A stretch of 8,194 bases of DNA from NCBI GenBank assembly GCA_905372595.1, contig CAJPPS010000059.1, positions 1 through 8,194 on the forward strand, in the 5' to 3' direction. Below are positions 1-6,040 of this stretch, piece after piece; the first letter of the stretch is position 1, and each line of letters starts with the position of its first letter. This DNA is from an uncultured Capnocytophaga sp. (GTDB lineage Bacteria; Bacteroidota; Bacteroidia; Flavobacteriales; Flavobacteriaceae). The notes below the pieces were generated by a model. That model saw only the letters and a program-made list of their open reading frames with translations, was not told the DNA's origin and searched no databases. A program made the translations under genes and the position numbers.

Positions 1-601
1 ATACTAATCTTATAATTTTCCAGTACTTATCCATAATTTTCCAGCCTTCATCTTCGGTCTTTACAAAAGTTACAGTTTGGGTAAAAGATTCTGTTTGATC
101 TCCTTCGAGGATAAAAAAAGGCGTCTTATTCTTTTTTATAAAAGTAGCAGTTGCTTCTGCGGTATTTGTCTGGGGAATTATGTGGATATCTGTTACTTTT
201 TCCAATTCAGCTGTATAGGTTCTGATAATATTAATATAGACCTCTTCTTTAGAATATTTATCTCGTTTAGTTTCTAATATATAATCTTTAGATTTTTCTG
301 TAAGAGAGAAATAATAAAACTCTCTGGTACCCATTCCCTTAAAATTGCCTAATAAATCAGTACGGGGAAAAGATTCTCTAATAATAGAAATCTTGAAGAA
401 GCCTTCATCTTGTAATTTTTCATATAGTTTAAGTAGTTCTTTATTAAATATTTCTCGAGAAAATGATTTTCATGTATTCAATGTAATTTTAACATCAATA
501 GGCTCCTTTTCAAGTGATTCTTGAATCAATTTTTTCACCTTGGAGGTAAGTTTGTCAGAGCAAGAGCTTAAAAATACTTCTAATACAAGGAATGTTATAA
601 T
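1..601 (-). pseudogene. Decayed lipoprotein gene, partial (3' end beyond the window)
   Basis: Read on the minus strand, one frame stays open over 200 codons from position 601 to the window edge except for a single TGA at 472-470. The first residues read ITFLVLEVFLSSCSDKLTSK, a hydrophobic stretch ending in a lipobox (LSSC), so this was a secreted lipoprotein. After the TGA the frame gives soluble-looking sequence with a late 'VTFVKTEDEGWKI' stretch of the kind seen in small lipoprotein domains; I do not recognise the family. No ATG, GTG or TTG lies in frame before the lipobox: an in-frame TAA at 616-614 is followed only by four Arg codons and ATT. Two separate defects, a missing start and an internal stop, argue for a pseudogene. 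A sequencing error could explain one defect but less easily both. The stop replaces what may have been a Trp codon. The C-terminus is not visible. Confidence 0.7.
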
Positions 602-690
602 TCTTCGCCTTCTTTAATAAGTTAATTCTAAAAAATCTACTCTAAGGGATAATTTTCGTAAGAAAGGGAAATAAATCCCAAAAAAATCCG

Positions 691-698
691 TATCTTTG
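691..698 (+). promoter_or_regulatory. Promoter -7 box for the purine nucleoside phosphorylase gene
   Basis: TATCTTTG matches the Bacteroidota -7 consensus TAnnTTTG and sits 17 nt before the ATG at 716, implying a very short A-rich leader (about 10 nt). No TTG is present 19 nt upstream, so the -33 element is weak or absent. There is no Shine-Dalgarno sequence, which is usual in this phylum. Confidence 0.6.
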
Positions 699-715
699 TC
701 ATCAAAAAAAAGAAT

Positions 716-1537
716 ATGTACAAAAGATATCAAGAAACGGCGGATTATATCCAACAATTTATAAGTGAAGGAGCTCCTGAGTTTGCTATTATCCTTGGCT
801 CAGGCTTATCTTCTCTACAGGAAGAAGTAACACCGATTGTAGAAATACCATATACAGGGATTCCTAACTTTCCACATTCCACAGTAGAAGGGCACGGGAA
901 CAAACTTATCTACGGTACTCTGTCAGGGAAATATGTGCTACTAATGAGTGGTCGTTTTCACTACTATGAGGGCTATGCAATGGATGAAGTAACTTTTCCC
1001 ATTCGTATATTCCATTTATTAGGGATCAAGAAACTGATAGTCTCTAATGCTTCAGGAGGGGTGAATCCTGCTTTCTCTATTGGGGATATTATGCTGATTA
1101 AGGATCATATCAATATGTTCCCAGAGCACCCTTTACGAGGAAAGAACTTAGAAAAGTTTGGGACTCGCTTTCCTGATATGAGTGAGGCGTATAATCGCTC
1201 AATGATTTCATTAGCTGAGGAAATTGCTAAGGAGCAGGGAATAAATCTTCAAAAAGGAGTGTATGTAGGCTTACAAGGACCTACTTTCGAGACTCCTGCA
1301 GAATATGGAATGGTAAGAGCTATAGGAGGTGATGCTGTGGGGATGAGTACCGTTCCTGAAGTAATCGTAGCAAGACATCAAGGAATGAAAGTATTTGCTC
1401 TCTCTATCATCTCTGACTTAGGAGGAGCCAATATTGCTCCAACGGTCTCTCATACTGAAGTGCTTAATGCTGTAAATGCAACAATGCCAAAGGTGCTTAA
1501 GCTCGTAAGAGAGTTTGTTTGTAGAGAAAATTCTTAG
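716..1537 (+). CDS. punA: Purine nucleoside phosphorylase, trimeric (type I) family
   Basis: Cytoplasmic salvage enzyme that splits purine nucleosides with phosphate into the free base and ribose-1-phosphate. At 273 residues it has the normal family length. The landmarks are in order: GSGL (28-31) and GRFHYYEGY (79-87) for phosphate and ribose; SNASGG (110-115); GPTFETPAE (188-196); and GMSTVPEVIVARH (209-221), the family signature. Counting from the human enzyme with no gaps, Phe191 and Glu192 match Phe200 and Glu201, and Met210 matches Met219. The residue matching human Asn243, which contacts the base, is Asp234 (in SIISDLGG). My recollection is that Asp here is common in Bacteroidota relatives, but the substrate range may differ from the strict 6-oxopurine enzymes. 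The ATG at 716 is chosen because the alignable N-terminus begins there and a -7 box lies just upstream. The gene appears monocistronic, with a terminator 20 nt after the stop. Confidence 0.95.
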   Translation: MYKRYQETADYIQQFISEGAPEFAIILGSGLSSLQEEVTPIVEIPYTGIPNFPHSTVEGHGNKLIYGTLSGKYVLLMSGRFHYYEGYAMDEVTFPIRIFHLLGIKKLIVSNASGGVNPAFSIGDIMLIKDHINMFPEHPLRGKNLEKFGTRFPDMSEAYNRSMISLAEEIAKEQGINLQKGVYVGLQGPTFETPAEYGMVRAIGGDAVGMSTVPEVIVARHQGMKVFALSIISDLGGANIAPTVSHTEVLNAVNATMPKVLKLVREFVCRENS

Positions 1538-1557
1538 TAAAATACTTGTTTTTATCG

Positions 1558-1590
1558 AAAGAGGCTTTCCTATGGAAAGCCTCTTTTGTT
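1558..1590 (+). terminator. Rho-independent terminator after the phosphorylase gene
   Basis: A perfect 13-bp stem (AAAGAGGCTTTCC at 1558-1570, GGAAAGCCTCTTT at 1574-1586) with a 3-nt TAT loop is followed by TGTT. It starts 20 nt after the stop codon and separates this gene from the next promoter. Confidence 0.9.
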
Positions 1591-1610
1591 TAAAATAAAG
1601 TTAAAATATT

Positions 1611-1640
1611 TTGTTTATAAAATAAACTTATTTATATTTG
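1611..1640 (+). promoter_or_regulatory. Bacteroidota-type promoter for the membrane protein/regulator operon
   Basis: TTG (1611-1613) and TATATTTG (1633-1640) are separated by exactly 19 bp, the spacing of the sigma-ABfr-type consensus TTG-N19-TAnnTTTG. The predicted start of transcription is near 1647, giving a leader of roughly 25-30 nt before the ATG at 1674. This is the only complete two-element promoter in the window. Confidence 0.8.
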
Positions 1641-1673
1641 CATTGTATTTAAAAACTTTATAATATTATCATT

Positions 1674-2270
1674 ATGGAACTACAACCTGCTGATAGCTTG
1701 AGAATTATTCAAGATATCATTCGTCAAAGAAAACAAAAGTATGAGGAAAATGGTTTCTTTCTTATCTTTTGGAGTGTGCTAATTTCCCTTTCAGGGATAA
1801 TACAGTTTGTGATGCTCGCCTTGGATTACTATCCTCAACATTCGTGGATAGGCTGGGCTGTACTGATGCCTTTGGGCTTTCTTTTTAATTTTGGGCAAAA
1901 AATAAGGGAAGGAATAAGGAATAAGGTGGAGAAGAAGAGTCCGGATCCGTTGGATTGGCTTTGGTTAGTAGCAGGATTGGGTGCTTTTCTTGGTTTTTTT
2001 CTGCCTTATAGCAATTGGAAGAACTATGAGATAATGATTCTGGCTATTTATCTGCCTTTTTCTTTTGTAGCATTAGCTATAGCACTTCATCTTAGGGTTT
2101 TCCTCTGGATAATAACCTCGTTATTTGGATTGGGACTGACTTATAGTGTGCTATTTTTCCACTATGGAATAGCTCTTCCTCTGGTTTCCTCGCTATTAGC
2201 GTGCTTATTATTTCTTATTCCAGGGATTCAGTTCTATTTTAACTATAAAAAGCAGAAAAATGTTCAGTGA
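1674..2270 (+). CDS. Six-helix integral membrane protein of unknown function
   Basis: 198 residues. A polar, charged N-terminal segment (1-26, predicted helical, SLRIIQDIIRQRKQKYEE) precedes six hydrophobic segments at about 28-50, 58-73, 94-111, 118-138, 141-163 and 167-189. A basic loop lies at 75-89 and a basic tail (YKKQKN) ends the protein. I see no catalytic motif or ligand signature and cannot name a family. It is the first gene of a two-gene operon: its last 11 bp overlap the start of a winged-helix regulator, so the two are probably translationally coupled. By analogy with other membrane-protein/regulator pairs, the regulator may act on this operon or respond to the membrane protein; that is inference. 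The ATG at 1674 follows a good promoter at a sensible distance. Confidence 0.85.
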   Translation: MELQPADSLRIIQDIIRQRKQKYEENGFFLIFWSVLISLSGIIQFVMLALDYYPQHSWIGWAVLMPLGFLFNFGQKIREGIRNKVEKKSPDPLDWLWLVAGLGAFLGFFLPYSNWKNYEIMILAIYLPFSFVALAIALHLRVFLWIITSLFGLGLTYSVLFFHYGIALPLVSSLLACLLFLIPGIQFYFNYKKQKNVQ

Positions 2271-2544
2271 GCTAGATCCTATATTGCATTCTCAGCTGAG
2301 ATTAGCTATAGTTTCCTTGCTTATAACAGAGGAAAAAGCTGATTTTACTCGGATAAAGCAAGCTACCAAGGCTAGCTCAGGAAATATTTCGGTACAAATA
2401 CAGAAATTGGAGACTGCAGGTTATATCTCAGTTACCAAGTCTTTCAAGGATAATTACCCTAATACCGAAATTACACTCACTCATAAGGGGTTGCTAGCCT
2501 TTGAAAGTTATGTAGAAGCGCTAAAAAGTTATCTAAATCTCTGA
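2260..2544 (+). CDS. Small winged-helix transcriptional regulator (MarR/ArsR-like, HTH_34 type)
   Basis: 94 residues forming a single winged-helix DNA-binding domain with almost nothing else. Helix 1 is about 8-22 (LHSQLRLAIVSLLI). The region 26-36 forms helix 2. SSGNISVQIQKLETAGYI (about 39-56) is the recognition helix and its exit, and the wing carries SVTKSFKDNYPNTEITLT (57-74). The closing helix LLAFESYVEALKSYL resembles the dimerising helix of this group. The pattern, especially NISVQIQKLE.AGYI followed by K.F....P.T...LT..G, fits the 'winged helix DNA-binding domain' family (PF13601 type) widespread in Bacteroidota. No sensor domain or metal-binding cysteines are present, so the signal is unknown. 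The start codon lies inside the upstream gene (11-bp overlap, ATG at 2260), so the two are co-transcribed and probably coupled in translation. Confidence 0.9.
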   Translation: MFSELDPILHSQLRLAIVSLLITEEKADFTRIKQATKASSGNISVQIQKLETAGYISVTKSFKDNYPNTEITLTHKGLLAFESYVEALKSYLNL

Positions 2545-2565
2545 TAATTAATATTTTTTAGAAAT

Positions 2566-2600
2566 AAAGGAGCTTCCGATAGAGGAAGGCTCCTTTTGTT
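2566..2600 (+). terminator. Rho-independent terminator after the regulator gene
   Basis: Left arm AAAGGAGCTTCC (2566-2577) pairs with GGAAGGCTCCTTT (2584-2596) around a 6-nt loop. There is one bulged G, and T-rich sequence (TGTTTT) follows. It lies about 20 nt after the stop at 2544. Confidence 0.85.
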
Positions 2601-2704
2601 TTATTTTCTATGAAATATAAAAAATAATTATTAGTTAGAATAGATACAATTATTTACAGTTAAAATAATTTGCAAAAATTAGCTGATATTTCAAGAATTT
2701 TTCG

Positions 2705-2712
2705 TAACTTTG
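2705..2712 (+). promoter_or_regulatory. Promoter -7 box for the repeat/leucine-rich lipoprotein gene
   Basis: TAACTTTG matches TAnnTTTG. No clean TTG is found 19 bp upstream; CTG at 2683-2685 is the nearest fit. If used, transcription would begin near 2719 and leave a leader of about 50 nt before the ATG at 2771, longer than for the other genes here. The rest of 2601-2704 is AT-rich and shows nothing else I can name. Confidence 0.55.
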
Positions 2713-2770
2713 TTCTTAGGTGAAGAAGCTTTTATAAGAGGTAATTTTTTAGAATATAATAAAAAAAATT

Positions 2771-4852
2771 ATGAATCATCGACTTAAAGGATTGGCTCTG
2801 GTGATAGGTATTCTATTAGGAATATCTACAGTAAATTGTGGTAAAGAAACCATAGTAGAACGTGTAGAGGTGCAGAAAGGTACCTCAATCCATTCAGGAA
2901 ATGGAGTGCCTAATGAATCCTTAGGGAATATAGGGGATTACTATTTGGATATAGAAACTTACAATCTATATGGAGGGAAAACTGTTCAAGGCTGGGGGAT
3001 GCCCATTAACCTAAAAGGAATTCCAGGGAAGGCAGGTTCTAATGGAGTGACTCCCCATATAGGTTCCAATGGTAATTGGTTTGTAGGAGAAACTGATACT
3101 CAGGTGAAAGCACAAGGAACCCCGGGTATACAAGGAGTTCCAGGAATATCTCCTCATATAGGAGCTAATGGTAATTGGTTTGTAGGGGATACAGATACCC
3201 ATGTAAAAGCACAAGGAGAAACTGGGGCTACAGGAGCCGATGGAAGAGCGCCTCATATAGGAGCCAATGGCAATTGGTATGTAGGAGAAATAGATACTCA
3301 CGTGAAAGCACAAGGTCCTAGAGGAGCGAAAGGGAATCCGGGTACATCAGGTAGTAATGGGATTACTCCTCATATAGGTTCTAATGGCAACTGGTTTATA
3401 GGAGAGATGGATACCCGCGTGAAGGCTCAAGGATTGCAGGGAGCCCCAGGAGCTTCAGGAGGAACTGCAGGAGCTCCTCATATAGGTTCTAATGGTAATT
3501 GGTTTGTAGGAAATGAGGATTTGGGAGTAAAAGCGCAAGGAACTCCAGGTAAAGATGGGCTTACCCCTTATATAGGAGCCAATGGTAATTGGTTTGTAGG
3601 AAATGAGGATTTGGGAGTAAAAGCACAAGGAACCCCAGGTAAAGATGGACTTATCCCTCATATAGGAACTAATGGTAATTGGTATGTGGGATATCAGGAT
3701 CTAGGGATTAAGGCACAAGGAGCACAGGGAACCCCTGGTAGAGAGGGAATAGCTCCCCATATAGGAGCCAATGGTAATTGGTATGTGGGAGATAAAGATT
3801 TAGGTGTCAAGGCACAAGGTGCTACAGGAATGCCTGGAAAAGATGGCTCTAGGATATATGCAGGGAAAGGCGCTCCTGATGAAAATAAAGGAAGTATAGA
3901 GGATTGGTATATTGATACTGAAAATAAGCGGCTGTATGGGCCTAAGACACCACAAGGCTGGGGAAACTCCTATCTTTCCTTAGGACAAACAAATGAGGCT
4001 ATTTCTCCTTCTCTTCCTATTAAGAAGACAGACTATGATTTGACTAATAATGGGAAGACATTACTTAGATGGAATAATACTCGAATGACTCATATAGATA
4101 TGAATTCTAATGAGGAACTTAGAGAAGTAACTCATATTGGAAAAGACGCTTTTGCAGGGAATAGAAGGGTTGATTCTATTATATTAGGAGACAAAGTAGT
4201 AGCTATAGGCGAACGAGCCTTTTCAAATTGTGAGTATCTGGTTTCTGTAACGCTTCCTCAGAGTTTGTTATATATTGGGAACTCGGCATTTGAAAACTGT
4301 AAATCTATCATTCAGTTGAATCTGCCTAATCAATTGAAATCAATTGGATTAGAGGCATTTAATGGATGTGAAGACTTACAGACTCTTACTATCCCCTCAA
4401 GTATTGAGCAAAGTAGTTTTTCTATAACAGCAGCGGGAATTACTTCTATAAAATTACCGAAACAAATAACGACTATTCGATTAGATGGTTGTAAGCTCCT
4501 TAAGGAGGTAGAACTTTCGGATGCTATAACAAGTCTAAGCTTATCAAGATGTTCTGCACTGGAGCATATAGTTATCCCTAAAGGAGTTAAGAAAATAGAA
4601 AGAAGTTCTTTCACTAAATGTTTTGCACTTAAAACAGTGGTTCTCCATAAGGATATAACCCAAATAGAGGATAATGCCTTCTTTGATTGTAGATCATTGA
4701 CAACGGTAACTGTAGAAAGAGAGATTCCTCCTTTTTTAGGAGATGGTGCGTTTAATAAAACCTCTTTAAAGAATATATTTGTTCCTCTATCATCGGAAGT
4801 ATTCTATAAGAATAGGTGGAGTGATTATAGGCAGTATATAAAAGGAAAATAA
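2771..4852 (+). CDS. Surface-type lipoprotein: GNW/collagen-like repeat stalk plus BspA-type leucine-rich domain
   Basis: 693 residues. A signal peptide with a lipobox-like end (STVNC, Cys23) is followed by GKE, so the mature protein should be lipid-anchored; Asn before Cys is atypical. Residues 37-83 form a module (IGDYYLD...LYG.KT.QGWG). Residues 94-350 contain eight 23-residue units of the form PHIG-NGNW(F/Y)VG-D-VKAQG, separated by collagen-like Gly-X-Y linkers such as GTPGIQGVPG and GTPGKDG. A second copy of the first module lies at 359-405. Residues about 450-693 are BspA-type leucine-rich repeats (LRR_5 style: IGERAFSNCEYLVSVTLP, IGNSAFENCKSIIQLNLP, IEDNAFFDCRSLTTVTV), ending in IPPFLGDGAF...VPLSSEVFYKNRWSDY, the usual close of such domains. 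Relatives are commonly adhesins or host-binding surface proteins, so an adhesive role is an inference. The gene stands alone between its own promoter and a terminator whose stem begins within the stop codon. Confidence 0.9.
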   Translation: MNHRLKGLALVIGILLGISTVNCGKETIVERVEVQKGTSIHSGNGVPNESLGNIGDYYLDIETYNLYGGKTVQGWGMPINLKGIPGKAGSNGVTPHIGSNGNWFVGETDTQVKAQGTPGIQGVPGISPHIGANGNWFVGDTDTHVKAQGETGATGADGRAPHIGANGNWYVGEIDTHVKAQGPRGAKGNPGTSGSNGITPHIGSNGNWFIGEMDTRVKAQGLQGAPGASGGTAGAPHIGSNGNWFVGNEDLGVKAQGTPGKDGLTPYIGANGNWFVGNEDLGVKAQGTPGKDGLIPHIGTNGNWYVGYQDLGIKAQGAQGTPGREGIAPHIGANGNWYVGDKDLGVKAQGATGMPGKDGSRIYAGKGAPDENKGSIEDWYIDTENKRLYGPKTPQGWGNSYLSLGQTNEAISPSLPIKKTDYDLTNNGKTLLRWNNTRMTHIDMNSNEELREVTHIGKDAFAGNRRVDSIILGDKVVAIGERAFSNCEYLVSVTLPQSLLYIGNSAFENCKSIIQLNLPNQLKSIGLEAFNGCEDLQTLTIPSSIEQSSFSITAAGITSIKLPKQITTIRLDGCKLLKEVELSDAITSLSLSRCSALEHIVIPKGVKKIERSSFTKCFALKTVVLHKDITQIEDNAFFDCRSLTTVTVEREIPPFLGDGAFNKTSLKNIFVPLSSEVFYKNRWSDYRQYIKGK
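2879..3019 (+). repeat. Cap module, copy 1 (residues 37-83 of the lipoprotein)
   Basis: First copy of a 47-residue module: a G-I-G-G-P-E start, a D-Y-LD core and an LYG-KT-QGWG end. By eye 22 of 47 positions match the copy at 3845-3985 with no gaps. Similar D(Y/F)Y(L/I)D...LYGPKT..GWG units occur next to collagen-like repeats in other bacterial surface proteins. Confidence 0.75.
3050..3820 (+). repeat. Eight in-frame GNW repeats with collagen-like linkers
   Basis: Units begin at residues 94, 127, 160, 199, 235, 265, 295 and 328, each 23 residues, with linkers of 7 to 16 residues rich in G-X-Y triplets. Units 1-4 share (T/I)DT before VKAQG while units 5-8 share DLG, so there are two sub-families. 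Units 5, 6 and 7 are spaced exactly 90 bp apart. Units 5 and 6 match at 81 of 90 bases, including 44 identical bases in a row (3491-3534 and 3581-3624). Confidence 0.9.
3845..3985 (+). repeat. Cap module, copy 2 (residues 359-405 of the lipoprotein)
   Basis: Second copy of the 47-residue module found at 2879-3019, here with IEDWYID, RLYGPKT and QGWG. It ends the repeat stalk and leads through a linker (about 406-445) into the leucine-rich domain. Confidence 0.75.
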
Positions 4853-4886
4853 AAACAGGGGTCTCCCAAAGGAGACCCCTGTTTTT
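4851..4886. terminator. Bidirectional rho-independent terminator between convergent genes
   Basis: A perfect 16-bp stem (4851-4866 with 4871-4886) and a CAAA loop. The arms begin AAAAACAGGGG and end CCCCTGTTTTT, so there is a T-run on either strand and the same hairpin can stop transcription from both sides. Its left arm includes the last two bases of the plus-strand stop codon. The minus-strand gene stops 13 nt to its right. Confidence 0.95.
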
Positions 4887-4898
4887 CTCTCGATTCTT

Positions 4899-6029
4899 TT
4901 ATTTTAATAAGGCGTATTCAAATACAGGATAACCACGAACTCCTTGTTCGTTCATAAGGCTTACGAATTTGAGTTTGAAAAGATTTCCTTCAGCATCCTT
5001 AATTACATAGAATACATTATCATATAATACTTTGTTAAAAGTATTTCTCCAAGAAGCTCCAATCACTAATTGTTGGTTTAGAGAGGGGTCGTTGAAATTG
5101 ATTTCATTTGCTTTAGCTTTGTCATAAGCTGCATAGTCTTGGTCACGTTTTTCAGCACTATCACTTTTGATAATCTGAGCTCTTACATTTCCTAAGATAT
5201 TAGTAGTAACCACATCAGCAAAATAGTAGGTAACAGAGTTTTCTAAAGTAGCAGGGCGTCTGGTAGCTGTATAGTTAATAAGAGGAGAGAAAGCAATATC
5301 CCATTTTGCTTTTTCAGGTTGTACATTCACAACTTTTCCTTGGTTAAGGCTTACAAAAACGAAATTATAAGCAGGATTTTTTCTTACAGTGATAGACTGA
5401 TGAGTGGTAGCATTTAGGTCGGCGTAATCAATTACATAATCATTACCGTTACGAGTGACACGGATTTTTTTCCAACCTCTGGAATCACCTTCTAAGGCAG
5501 TAGCCCCTGCTTGAGGAGAGGCATCAGTAGGAACAGAAGCACCCATATTTACCAAATATACTTTATTTTCGGATTCTGTAGCTGAGATTTCAGTAATGGC
5601 AGTACCTCTTCCTTTAGTATTGGAATTGATTTCTCCCCAAGGTCCATCTACATAACCAGAAGTTGCAGGAGTACTAAAACCTACTGCTACATTGGGGTCT
5701 TCGGTTTGTACTTCGTCGATATTAGTAGTTTCTAGTTGCTTAGCAGCCATTTTTACAGTGCTGTTAAGGATTACTCGGAATTCATCACCACAATAGAATC
5801 CAAAATCCCAAGAGTCTCTCTTGGCTGTACTTTCACTTTTGGCAGAAAGGTCTATGAATACCTGATTAGGTTGGGTAGCTCCTCCTACAGAAGGCTTGAA
5901 AATACCTCCTTCAGAGACGGGAGTAGTGGGAGTAACAGGATCAACAGGATTAGGACTATTATTGTCATCCTTTGAACAAGAAGATAGCCCAAGGGCTACA
6001 AGTGAGAGAAGTAATATCTGTTTTCTCAT
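4899..6029 (-). CDS. HmuY-family heme-binding lipoprotein (putative)
   Basis: 376 residues. The N-terminus ends in a clean lipobox (GLSSC, Cys18) and the mature protein starts CSKDDN, matching the Lys-(Asp/Glu)2 surface-export signal described for Capnocytophaga lipoproteins. A Pro/Thr/Asn-rich linker spans about 23-40. Two Trp-Asp modules follow: RDSWDFGFYCGDEFRVILN (71-89) and KAKWDIAFSPLINY (240-253). The second, with TYYFADVV and later FNKVLYDNVFYVIKDAEGN...KLKFVS, resembles the HmuY fold family. HmuY of Porphyromonas gingivalis binds heme through two His residues; here the whole protein has only one His (His210), so axial ligation must differ, as in homologues reported to use other residues. 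It starts 11 nt after the receptor gene with no promoter between, so the two are co-transcribed. Likely role: capture of heme, or possibly another ligand, at the surface for transfer to the receptor. Family placement is fairly firm; the ligand is inferred. Confidence 0.8.
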   Translation of the reverse strand: MRKQILLLSLVALGLSSCSKDDNNSPNPVDPVTPTTPVSEGGIFKPSVGGATQPNQVFIDLSAKSESTAKRDSWDFGFYCGDEFRVILNSTVKMAAKQLETTNIDEVQTEDPNVAVGFSTPATSGYVDGPWGEINSNTKGRGTAITEISATESENKVYLVNMGASVPTDASPQAGATALEGDSRGWKKIRVTRNGNDYVIDYADLNATTHQSITVRKNPAYNFVFVSLNQGKVVNVQPEKAKWDIAFSPLINYTATRRPATLENSVTYYFADVVTTNILGNVRAQIIKSDSAEKRDQDYAAYDKAKANEINFNDPSLNQQLVIGASWRNTFNKVLYDNVFYVIKDAEGNLFKLKFVSLMNEQGVRGYPVFEYALLK

Positions 6030-6040
6030 AATGGAAAAAT

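Noticed and set aside
77..277. Plus-strand open frame of 66 codons
   Set aside because: It lies opposite the decayed lipoprotein frame, is Phe/Cys/Ser-rich with no recognisable domain, and has no promoter-like box upstream.
332..334. ATG on the minus strand as a start for a shortened intact gene downstream of the TGA
   Set aside because: It lies well inside the domain, has no promoter or leader, and would yield a protein without a signal peptide.
602..690. Minus-strand promoter for the decayed lipoprotein
   Set aside because: No TAnnTTTG box is visible on the minus strand in this stretch.
1622..1635. Imperfect inverted repeat ATAAA-N4-TTTAT between the -33 and -7 boxes, a possible operator for the winged-helix regulator
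   Set aside because: The region is so AT-rich that such a repeat is expected by chance, so it was not listed as a feature.
3011..3661. Open frames on the minus strand across the repeat stalk, with repeated SYMRR/SYKPITI motifs
   Set aside because: They are the antisense reading of the in-frame repeats on the plus strand, have no start signals of their own, and their repetition simply mirrors the DNA repeats.
3050..3820. Regularly spaced repeats resembling a CRISPR array
   Set aside because: The units vary, are in frame, encode protein, and have coding linkers of unequal length rather than unique spacers.
4330..4614. Minus-strand frame within the leucine-rich domain
   Set aside because: Shadow of the strongly supported plus-strand coding sequence.
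5736..5975. Plus-strand frame inside the HmuY-like gene
   Set aside because: Shadow of the minus-strand gene, whose lipobox and family features are clear.
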